Shown piece after piece: positions 5,374 through 11,546 of a stretch of DNA of 19,128 nt. The DNA comes from Planctomycetaceae bacterium (GTDB taxonomy: Bacteria; Planctomycetota; Planctomycetia; Pirellulales; PALSA-1355), in assembly GCA_005773095.1 (NCBI GenBank), contig SXHT01000206.1:1-19128 (forward strand), read 5' to 3'. A program made the translations under genes and the position numbers. Position 1 is the first letter of the stretch, and each line of letters starts with the position of its first letter. Under the pieces are notes generated by a model. The model worked only from the letters and a program-made list of their open reading frames with translations. It was not told the DNA's origin and searched no databases.

Positions 5374-6753
5374 TTAGTAGCTGAACTCCAGGCCAGCGAA
5401 GCCGCCGTGAACCACGAGGCTGCCGCTGCTGTTGATCTGCTGGAATTCGTCGGCCGCGGCCAGGTAGTGCGGAATCTGGTTGTCGCTCAGAGCCACGCCC
5501 GTCACCGCAATCGCCTTGTAGCCGATGAAGCCACGCCAGTGTTGGGCGAATTGCCAGCTCGCGCCCAGATCCACTTCGCCCAAGAACGACACGCCCGTCG
5601 TATCCTGGCTGAAATCGTACAGCTCGGAGTCGTCGCCGTTGTAAACCCGGTTGTGCGTCTGGATATGGTTTCCGTAGAGGCCGAACTTGGGTGTGACAAA
5701 CAAGCTGAATCGTTCCGTGAGGTACCAATCACAGCGGGCGCCAAGCTGGAAGCCCACCAGATCGTTCGTGCAGTCGAAGTCCATGAAGGCTTCGTTCGAG
5801 CCGGTCGGAGTGCTGGCCCCCGCGACCGCGCTGTACAACAGACTTTCGTCGAAACGGAACCAGCGGACGCCACCCAGCCAGGTCACCTGGCAGTGGGCGT
5901 TCGGTTGCCAGTACTGGCTGAGCAGGTTGATTTCCACGCTCTGAATGTAATCGCGGCGTTCGAGCGAGTGGCTCAGCGAATTATCAAAATAGTCGTCCAC
6001 TTCGTTGCCGTCGGGGAACTGAATAGGACCCAGCGCGTCGTCCATGTCGATCGTCGAGCTGACCCATTCGTTATTGAGCGGGTCGTTGGCGAAAACCGTC
6101 GACGAACCTCGGAATGGGCTGGTGGAGAAATACGTTACGCCAATTCCACAGCGCGGGCCGCAGGAGTCACCGCACGGATCGCAGCCGCCGAACCACTTGC
6201 CAAACGAGATCATCCAGCCGCCGCGCCAGTCGGACTCGGCGTCTTCGGTATTCAGAATCTGGTTGGCGTTGTTGTTGGATTCAAATGAAGTCCAGAAACC
6301 GTCGGCACGGTCGCGGGTCAGCACCATGCCGCCGACGGAGCCAAACCATCCGGAGTTGCAGCCGGGTCCACACCAGTTGGCCAGCCAATCATCACCGCAA
6401 CAGCTGTCGGCACAACCCCCGTCGGCCGGACAACTACCTTCAGCGCAGCCCCCGGCGTCAGCACGATCGACCGGGGCGTCGCCTGGCGAGCTGCTGTCCG
6501 GCGGAGGTGTCGGCACGGGTGCCACCGTCGATTCATTGCCGTTTTCGTTTTCATCACCGTCGTTCACCAACTGTACCTGGTGCTGGACGGTGCGGTACTG
6601 CGCTGCGCCATCGTTGGCGCGATCGCCCAGAGGAGCGGGTTCCTCGGGCAGCGGCAGTAGCGTGGGCGAGCCGTAGCTCTGGCCCATGGCATTGCCGGCG
6701 GCCAGCATCAGGCCGAGCGCGGCTGCCACACAGCGCGTTGCAAAGCACTTCAT
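5374..6753 (-). CDS. BBP7-family outer-membrane beta-barrel protein
   Basis: The 459-residue protein starts with a signal peptide (MKCFATRCVAAALGLMLAAG, likely cut near AMG-QS at 24/25), then a proline- and acid-rich linker (30-100), a cysteine/glycine-rich stretch (C103-C132 and C191-C202), and a C-terminal region of alternating strands such as FSLFVTPKFGLYGNHIQ and ASWQFAQHWRGFIGYKAIAV. It ends HGGFAGLEFSY, with the terminal aromatic residue typical of barrels inserted by the BAM machinery. The architecture matches BBP7, a family expanded in planctomycetes; its function is unknown beyond outer-membrane residence. The ATG at 6753 is fixed by AAAGGAG nine bases upstream and by the signal peptide. 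The frame is open to 7068 but that extension is Cys/Arg-rich and has no start support. It ends 94 bp from a shared terminator. Confidence 0.92.
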   Translation of the reverse strand: MKCFATRCVAAALGLMLAAGNAMGQSYGSPTLLPLPEEPAPLGDRANDGAAQYRTVQHQVQLVNDGDENENGNESTVAPVPTPPPDSSSPGDAPVDRADAGGCAEGSCPADGGCADSCCGDDWLANWCGPGCNSGWFGSVGGMVLTRDRADGFWTSFESNNNANQILNTEDAESDWRGGWMISFGKWFGGCDPCGDSCGPRCGIGVTYFSTSPFRGSSTVFANDPLNNEWVSSTIDMDDALGPIQFPDGNEVDDYFDNSLSHSLERRDYIQSVEINLLSQYWQPNAHCQVTWLGGVRWFRFDESLLYSAVAGASTPTGSNEAFMDFDCTNDLVGFQLGARCDWYLTERFSLFVTPKFGLYGNHIQTHNRVYNGDDSELYDFSQDTTGVSFLGEVDLGASWQFAQHWRGFIGYKAIAVTGVALSDNQIPHYLAAADEFQQINSSGSLVVHGGFAGLEFSY

Positions 6754-6762
6754 CACATCAGA

Positions 6763-6769
6763 CTCCTTT
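6763..6769 (-). promoter_or_regulatory. Shine-Dalgarno site fixing the BBP7 start
   Basis: On the minus strand AAAGGAG lies nine bases before the ATG at 6753. Together with the signal peptide it selects this start over the long upstream open frame. Confidence 0.8.
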
Positions 6770-6853
6770 CGAAGGAAGGAAAAACAAACCGCCGGCCAGC
6801 TCCGTCCGTCACAGTCCGTGTTGGCCATGCGGCATTTGCGGCAATGTCGACAA

Positions 6854-6870
6854 GGAGAGCAATGCTCTCC
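6854..6870. promoter_or_regulatory. 17-bp palindrome in the BBP7 upstream region
   Basis: GGAGAGCA-A-TGCTCTCC is a perfect 8-bp dyad around one base, about 100 bp before the BBP7 start. The length and odd spacing suit a dimeric transcription-factor site. Its function is inferred only from position and symmetry. Confidence 0.35.
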
Positions 6871-7357
6871 AGGTGTGGACATCCATTCCACTCGAAAGCA
6901 ATCCGTTGAATGCCAATGTTCGAATCGACACGGCACGGGAACTGGATTCCGGCAAACCTCGATTGCGCGCGGATTTTTTCTGAAGTCCAATGCGCTGATC
7001 GACACCGTCGGCGCGACCGTCAAGTCAGTACCGGGGGCCGTGGACGGAGGGCGCGGAAGAAGTGTCAAATGCCGAACCGCACGCCCGGCAAGTTCGCTAC
7101 AGCACGACCTGGCGCTAACCAGAGCATTGGTCGGCCGCTAATAGATCACAATTGGTGCGTTGTCAAATGAAAGCGCGGATGGCGGTAAATGGACCGCAAA
7201 TAGCGTGTGTATCGATGGAACCGTTGAGCGGGATCGGTAAACCCGAATCACCCAAACACCGGCGACCCGACGCCTGTTCGCGCCGGCTGACGCAAGAACG
7301 TCGGCTCATCTACCTCGTGTGCCATGGCCGCATCGAGTTACCGCAGGCGCGGTTTCA

Positions 7358-8176
7358 CTACGGACGGATCATCGCCGCACCGCTCTTGGCCCCCTGCGAA
7401 GTCAATTCCTGCGCAAGCCGTTGATAGTCCTCCGCGCCCTTCGAGTCAGGCGCGTAGCCGAAGATTGATTGGCCGAAGCTCGGTGCTTCCGCCAGGCGAA
7501 TGTTGCGGCGAATCCGGGTCTGGAACGCCTGCGCATCGGACCAGGGCGTATTCGGCTGCCGACTCCGGGCGAAGAATGCGTCCACGTCACTTGTGATCTC
7601 GGCGGCCAGGCGGGTTCCCGATTCGTACATGCAGTACACCACTCCGCTGAGTCGCAGCTTGGGGTTCAGACGACGGGCCACCAGGTCGATCGTTTGCAGG
7701 AGTTTGCTCAGGCCGTGCAATGCAAGGACATGTGGTTGCAAGGGGAGCAGCACTTCGTCGACGGTCGCCAATGCGTTGAGCGTCAGCACGCCAAGCGACG
7801 GCGGGCAGTCCACCAGCACGTAGTCGAACTCGCCATCCACCTCCGCCAGTTTGTCACGCAGGATTAACTCGCGCCCCGGCACGCCGGCCAGCTCCACTTC
7901 CGCGGCAGCCAGGTCGATGTGGGACCCCGCGACCCACAGGTTCTCAGCCGACTTGCGGCACACGTCCTTGATCGCCTGATTGTCGGTTAGCACGTCGTAC
8001 ATGCTGCGATAGCCCTCGTCCATTGCGACGCCCAGGTGCAGCGATGCATGGGCCTGCGGATCGAGGTCCACCAGACAAACGCGCAGCCCCGTAGCGGCCA
8101 GCGCTGCGCTCAGATTCACGGCCGTGGTCGTTTTGCCGACGCCCCCTTTTTGATTGATGATTGCAATGGCCCGCAT
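7358..8176 (-). CDS. parA: ParA/Soj-family ATPase
   Basis: The 272-residue cytoplasmic protein has the deviant Walker A motif KGGVGKTT near residue 10, the LVDLDPQAHAS block near 36, and DYVLVDCPPSLGVLTLNAL as the Walker B region. It then follows the usual ParA/Soj order, with LSGVVYCMYESGTRLAAEI and ending IRRNIRLAEAPSFGQSIFGY. Such ATPases bind DNA non-specifically as ATP dimers and position chromosomes or large cargo with a ParB-type partner. No parB or parS-like site is seen nearby, so this could be the chromosomal Soj, an orphan ParA or a positioning factor for something else. The ATG at 8176 begins MRAIAIINQKGGVGKT, the normal start of the family. A repeat element lies 45 bp upstream, between parA and dgkA. 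Confidence 0.92.
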   Translation of the reverse strand: MRAIAIINQKGGVGKTTTAVNLSAALAATGLRVCLVDLDPQAHASLHLGVAMDEGYRSMYDVLTDNQAIKDVCRKSAENLWVAGSHIDLAAAEVELAGVPGRELILRDKLAEVDGEFDYVLVDCPPSLGVLTLNALATVDEVLLPLQPHVLALHGLSKLLQTIDLVARRLNPKLRLSGVVYCMYESGTRLAAEITSDVDAFFARSRQPNTPWSDAQAFQTRIRRNIRLAEAPSFGQSIFGYAPDSKGAEDYQRLAQELTSQGAKSGAAMIRP

Positions 8177-8212
8177 GATAGGAAGTCCGTTTCCAGGCAG
8201 GGTCGGTGAATG

Positions 8213-8367
8213 CCGCGATTATAACCGTTCACGGGCCAAGAGAGGGGGACAGGCACATTTTCCCGGGAACCACGTTGGACAATCATCCAACAGAACGACA
8301 CGCCACTCGCGAATTCGCTGGGGAAATGAGCCAGTCCCCGGCCCGTGAACGGTTACCCGCGATTATA
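8213..8367. repeat. 11-bp direct repeats bracketing element copy 3
   Basis: CCGCGATTATA occurs at 8213-8223 and again at 8357-8367, exactly at the two ends of the inverted-repeat element (the left copy overlaps its first two bases; one extra C lies before the right copy). A perfect 11-bp match at both borders is what target-site duplication during insertion would leave. Confidence 0.7.
8222..8355 (+). mobile_element. Complete MITE/REP-like element, copy 3 (134 bp)
   Basis: Ends TAACCGTTCACGGGCC (8222-8237) and GGCCCGTGAACGGTTA (8340-8355) are perfect 16-bp inverted repeats. Inside them GGGGACAGGCACATTTTCCC pairs imperfectly with the 3' tract GGGGAAATGAGCCAGTCCCC, so the whole element can fold into one long hairpin. 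An inner hairpin GTTGGA-CAATCA-TCCAAC lies at 8274-8291. It encodes no transposase and is flanked by an 11-bp direct repeat. This fits a small non-autonomous element mobilised in trans. It is the reference copy for those at 257, 407, 9122 and 14286. Confidence 0.8.
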
Positions 8368-8557
8368 GAGAGGACCGCAAAGCCAGGAAAGATGAGTGCC
8401 TGTGGAGACAAGGCCAATCCGTTGTTCAAACGGGGACGGGGCGGCAGGGTCGGACGGGCATGCAACACAGAAAACGAATCGGGTTGGTACCAGGCGTTGC
8501 TGGCAATCGCCGCAACGTTGCGATCCAGGCCGCGCAGACTCTGCCGGCCACGCCCTG

Positions 8558-8597
8558 AAGCCCAGGGGGTATCCCTCGGGTGGCAATCCCTGGGCTT
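8558..8597. repeat. Perfect 10-bp dyad near the end of dgkA
   Basis: AAGCCCAGGG (8558-8567) pairs perfectly with CCCTGGGCTT (8588-8597) across a 20-nt loop rich in CCC and GGG tracts. It lies 15 bp beyond the dgkA stop. It could end dgkA transcripts, but no T-run follows in that direction; on the plus strand only TTTGTG follows. A dispersed intergenic repeat is equally likely. The remainder of the gap 8368-8557 shows nothing recognisable. Confidence 0.5.
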
Positions 8598-8611
8598 TGT
8601 GTCGCCACTCG

Positions 8612-9004
8612 CTAGCTCCACCAACTTAACAAAATTCCGATCCGATGGCCCAGAACGATCGTCCCGGCAATCGCCGCCCCCGCGCTCGCCAGCAACACCG
8701 CAGCGCTCGCCATGTCAAGCGCGTCGGCGAGAAACGGATTGCGCTTTTCGCTAACCGCTTTGGCCAGGTGTTCTATCGCCGTGTTGAGCATTTCGGTTGC
8801 CAACACCGCTGCGACGCAAAGCACCAAGACGCACCATTCGATCAGAGTGCAGCGAAGCACGCCAGCGGCGGCAATCACCATCGCCGCCATCAATAGATGC
8901 ACGAAGAAGTTGCTCTCGCTGCGCACGCCGCGCCGCAGGCCCCGCCAGGCAAGGCGGAATTTGTTAACCAGCGATTGACGCGGTTGTTCGTCGCGACGGT
9001 TCAT
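8612..9004 (-). CDS. dgkA: Diacylglycerol/undecaprenol kinase, DgkA family
   Basis: The 130-residue integral membrane protein has the size and layout of DgkA: a short basic N-terminus, an amphipathic helix with SESNFFVHLLMA (29-40), then three membrane helices at about 38-50, 53-70 and 100-120. The signature EMLNTAIEHLAKAV (71-84) holds the catalytic glutamate and the ALDMASAAVLLAS block (95-107) follows. The family phosphorylates diacylglycerol in enterobacteria and undecaprenol in Gram-positives; which substrate applies here cannot be told from sequence. The ATG at 9004 gives MNRRDEQPRQSLVNKF with no clear Shine-Dalgarno. A repeat element lies 118 bp upstream. Confidence 0.9.
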   Translation of the reverse strand: MNRRDEQPRQSLVNKFRLAWRGLRRGVRSESNFFVHLLMAAMVIAAAGVLRCTLIEWCVLVLCVAAVLATEMLNTAIEHLAKAVSEKRNPFLADALDMASAAVLLASAGAAIAGTIVLGHRIGILLSWWS

Positions 9005-9121
9005 AAGCGGCCGACAGTTTACAGCTGCGGCGGATGGCCGCTTGCAGCTTCGCTACTCCCGGACACTCACCCTTGCGGCGCTCGGAAAATCGACGGAAAT
9101 CGCCAGGCGATCGCGAACGAG

Positions 9122-9242
9122 CAGAAGGGGCAGGCACATTCACATTTGCCCGGGAACCATGTTGGACAACCAGACAATAGCACGACACACCACTCTCGGA
9201 TTCGCCGGGAGATTGAGCCAGTCCCCGCCCCGTGAAAGGTTA
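9122..9242 (+). repeat. Dispersed inverted-repeat element, copy 4 (diverged)
   Basis: Same family: GGGGCAGGCACATTCACATT, GCCCGGGAACCATGTTGGAC and the 3' end GAGCCAGTCCCCGCCCCGTG then AAAGGTTA, which matches the terminal repeat at 14 of 16 positions. It has a few extra bases near the 5' end, a decayed inner hairpin and no recognisable left terminal repeat, so it looks like an older copy. It lies upstream of dgkA. Confidence 0.8.
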
Positions 9243-9543
9243 CGCTCGCCACTGCCCCCTTGTAAGCGATCGGCAAAGGCGGCGGCCAGCACGGTCAGCT
9301 TCTCGGCAGGATCACGCAGGCGGTCGCAAAGCTCAGACGAGTCTACCACAGCCGAGGACGCTTGTCGCCTTGGGGCCGGATCGGTAGGCTTAGAGTTCAG
9401 CGCCAGGACGCAAATCTTTTGACCTCGCCGTACGGCGACCGCGGGTCTCCCAGAATCGTTGGAGGCCTTCGATCGGCAAAGGGGCGGGTCGCAAGACCCG
9501 TGCGCAGCGCGACCCCTGCCCCCGACTCCTGATTCCTGCCCCC
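9243..9543. other. Gap upstream of the DapL-like gene
   Basis: No gene is supported here. A perfect 14-bp palindrome TCGCCGTACGGCGA lies at 9425-9438, and a GC-rich hairpin region follows at 9485-9515. A minus-strand frame starting at GTG 9349 has protein-like composition for about 35 codons before running into repeat copy 4, but nothing identifies it. Confidence 0.5.
9485..9515 (+). promoter_or_regulatory. Alternative hairpins in the leader of the DapL-like gene
   Basis: CGGGTC-GCAA-GACCCG (9485-9500) is a 6-bp stem with a GCAA tetraloop, and GCGC-A-GCGC (9502-9510) follows. Alternatively GGGTCGC (9486-9492) pairs with GCGACCC (9509-9515), which excludes both. The region ends 28 bp before the start codon. 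A switch or attenuator is conceivable, but a dispersed intergenic repeat is more likely. Confidence 0.3.
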
Positions 9544-10776
9544 ATGTCCGACCCTTATTTCCAGTCCAAATTTGCCGACCGCGTGGGCGGGCCTGACTAC
9601 GGCAAAGGCACCGCGATCTATAAGTTCGAGAAGATCAAACGAGCCAAACGCAAGGCCCTGGCCGACCATCCCGATCGTACGTTGATCGACTTCGGCATCG
9701 GCGAGAACGATGAGCTGGCTCCCCCGCAAGTTCGCTCCCGGATGGTTGAGGAGATCCATCGGCCGGAGAATCGGGGCTATGCGGATAACGGCATCGCGGC
9801 CTTCCAAGAGGCGGCCGCGCGGTTCATGCGGCGGAATTTTGCCGTCGAACTCGACCCAATTACAGAAATCAATCACTGCATCGGCTCCAAGACCGCGCTG
9901 GCCATGCTGCCGGCCGTTTTCATCAACCCTGGCGACGTGACACTGCTGACCGTACCCGGCTATCCCGTGGCTGGCACGCACACCAAATACTACGGCGGTG
10001 CGGTGTACTCGCTGCCCCTTAGGCCGGAATCCAGTTTCCTGCCCGATCTTGAGAGCGTGCCCAGCGACGTCTTGCGACGCAGCAAGATGCTTGTGCTGTG
10101 TTATCCCAACAGTCCGACGGGCAAGCTGGCGACGGTTGATTTCTATAAGCGGGTCATCGACTTTGCGCACCAACACCAGATTGTCGTGGTGCAAGACGCC
10201 GCGCACATCATGCTTACTTACGACGGGGCGCCCCTCAGTTTTCTCAGCGTGCCGGGCGCCAAGGAAGTGGGGGTCGAAGTGCATTCGATGTCCAAAGGTT
10301 TTCACATGATCGGCTGGCGGCTGGGCTGGGTCTGCGGCCACGAGCGGATCGTGCGAGCCTTCGGCGATGTGAAAGACAACTGTGATTCAGGCCAGTTCAT
10401 CGCGATCCAAAAGGCGGCTGCTGCTGCATTGGATGACGAAAGCATCCCGCGGCAAGTGCGGACCAAGTACGAACGTCGCCTGAAGAAGCTCGTCGCCATG
10501 CTCAGGCGATGTGGCTTCAACTGCCAGATGCCAGGCGGCACCTATTTCCTCTATACGCCGTCCCCCAAGGGATTGGCTGGTGGCATGAAGTTTGAGACGG
10601 CGGAGGCTGCCAGCCAATATCTGATCACCGAGCATTCGATCGTCACCGTGCCGTGGGACGATGCCGGCGCGTACCTGCGATTTTCGGTGACGTACGAAGG
10701 ACCGAGCGAAGCCGAAGAAGACGCGCTCATGGCGGACGCTGAGTCGCGATTGAAGCAGATCCAGCCGGTATTTTGA
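9544..10776 (+). CDS. dapL: PLP-dependent class I/II aminotransferase, probable LL-diaminopimelate aminotransferase
   Basis: The 410-residue protein has the fold-type I aminotransferase set: N189 in CYPNSPTGK (186-194), D218 in VVQDAAH, the Schiff-base lysine K251 in HSMSKGFHMIGWRLGW (247-262), and the substrate-carboxylate arginine R379 in AYLRFSVTYEG. Length, the N-terminal GTAIYKFEKIK and the GIGENDELAPP block agree with DapL, which makes LL-diaminopimelate from tetrahydrodipicolinate in one step and is used by planctomycetes and chlamydiae for lysine and cell-wall synthesis. The lysine motif differs from the SKTYNMTGWR form of many DapL enzymes, so another transamination substrate remains possible. 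The ATG at 9544 has a pyrimidine-rich upstream with no Shine-Dalgarno. It appears monocistronic. Confidence 0.85.
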   Translation: MSDPYFQSKFADRVGGPDYGKGTAIYKFEKIKRAKRKALADHPDRTLIDFGIGENDELAPPQVRSRMVEEIHRPENRGYADNGIAAFQEAAARFMRRNFAVELDPITEINHCIGSKTALAMLPAVFINPGDVTLLTVPGYPVAGTHTKYYGGAVYSLPLRPESSFLPDLESVPSDVLRRSKMLVLCYPNSPTGKLATVDFYKRVIDFAHQHQIVVVQDAAHIMLTYDGAPLSFLSVPGAKEVGVEVHSMSKGFHMIGWRLGWVCGHERIVRAFGDVKDNCDSGQFIAIQKAAAAALDDESIPRQVRTKYERRLKKLVAMLRRCGFNCQMPGGTYFLYTPSPKGLAGGMKFETAEAASQYLITEHSIVTVPWDDAGAYLRFSVTYEGPSEAEEDALMADAESRLKQIQPVF

Positions 10777-10983
10777 GGGATTGCCGGCGATGGCATCGTC
10801 GGAACACGCGATACGGCTCGATGAAATGCCAACGGCATCTTCAGCACCCTCGAGCCTCCTCGGTACCGTCTTGCCAAACTGGACTTTCAAGCAACGTTTG
10901 CGCTGATCATGCAGACTACGCAGGCGACCCAATTTATAGCCACCGTGCTTGATAAGTTGGGGTGGTTAACTAGGCTGAGATGA

Positions 10984-11433
10984 ATGCCTGCCGATTTTCC
11001 TCAATTCGCCAAACACGACTCCCACGCCATGGCATGGCGATATTTTGCCGTTGCCGCACCCGTGGTCGCAATGATGACCGTGCTCTTGTGTCAGTTTATT
11101 GATTTGGTGCATGCCGAGCATTTGCTGCACCGAGCGGCGGCCGCCTCGGCCCAGGAGGCCACGCTGCCTTGCGCGACGTATGCATCGGTGGTTGCCGCCA
11201 CCGAACGGGTGCTTCGCCCGACACGAATGGCCGGCGTAACCGACGTTCCCATGATTAAAATCAACGGCCAATCGAACCTGCATTCCACGTTTGACCTGCT
11301 AAAATCCGGCGACTGCGTGCAGGTCACGCTTGGCGCTTGTGCCACCGACGCAGCGCCCGACATGCTGCGTGCAATTGGCCTGTCGCTCGCAGGTCGCAAG
11401 CTGCGCGTCACCGCGGCATTCGTCAAGCCGTGA
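10984..11433 (+). CDS. TadE-like single-pass membrane protein
   Basis: The 149-residue product has one N-terminal membrane helix (about 19-41, YFAVAAPVVAMMTVLLCQFI) followed by HLLHRAAAASAQEATLPCAT, resembling the segment after the helix in TadE/TadG pseudopilins, where small residues and an invariant-like glutamate are usual. The remainder is a mixed strand-rich domain ending LRVTAAFVKP. TadE-like proteins are minor pilins or periplasmic parts of tight-adherence systems. No other tad gene is in the window, so the call rests on outline similarity. Two starts are possible: ATG 10984 or ATG 11029, the second giving MAWRYFAVAAP just before the helix. The flippase gene follows after 113 bp. The 207-bp gap before it shows no clear feature. 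Confidence 0.55.
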   Translation: MPADFPQFAKHDSHAMAWRYFAVAAPVVAMMTVLLCQFIDLVHAEHLLHRAAAASAQEATLPCATYASVVAATERVLRPTRMAGVTDVPMIKINGQSNLHSTFDLLKSGDCVQVTLGACATDAAPDMLRAIGLSLAGRKLRVTAAFVKP

Positions 11434-11546
11434 TGGCCTTGGAGTCGGGAGTCGGCTTCGCGAAGAAAATCGACCTGCAACAAGAGTCCCCCGCACGAAA
11501 TCGACTCTCGACCCCTTCCGCGTCCGTTCATTGACGAGCTTCCGAA

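Larger units (their letters stand above)
6754..7357. other. 604-bp gap upstream of the BBP7 gene
   Basis: No convincing gene, RNA or member of the dispersed repeat family is visible here. The stretch holds the BBP7 ribosome site and one palindrome (6854-6870). It must contain the BBP7 promoter unless the gene is read through from parA, but no clear -35/-10 pair could be picked out. Short frames present in it have poor composition and no ribosome sites. Confidence 0.6.

Noticed and set aside
6754..7068. Upstream extension of the BBP7 frame
   Set aside because: A signal peptide and a good Shine-Dalgarno place the start at 6753.
9140..9349. Minus-strand frame beginning VVDSSELCDRLRDPAEKL
   Set aside because: The first 35 codons look protein-like and then enter repeat copy 4, so it might be a gene remnant, but no family is recognisable and no ribosome site is seen.
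9397..10341. 314-codon open frame antisense to the DapL-like gene
   Set aside because: It mirrors the codon pattern of the aminotransferase on the plus strand, whose motifs are complete; the antisense product shows no family features.
10949..10976. Promoter-like TTGATA...TAGGCT before the TadE-like gene
   Set aside because: The 16-bp spacer is acceptable but the -10 box is poor and the start point would fall on the start codon itself.
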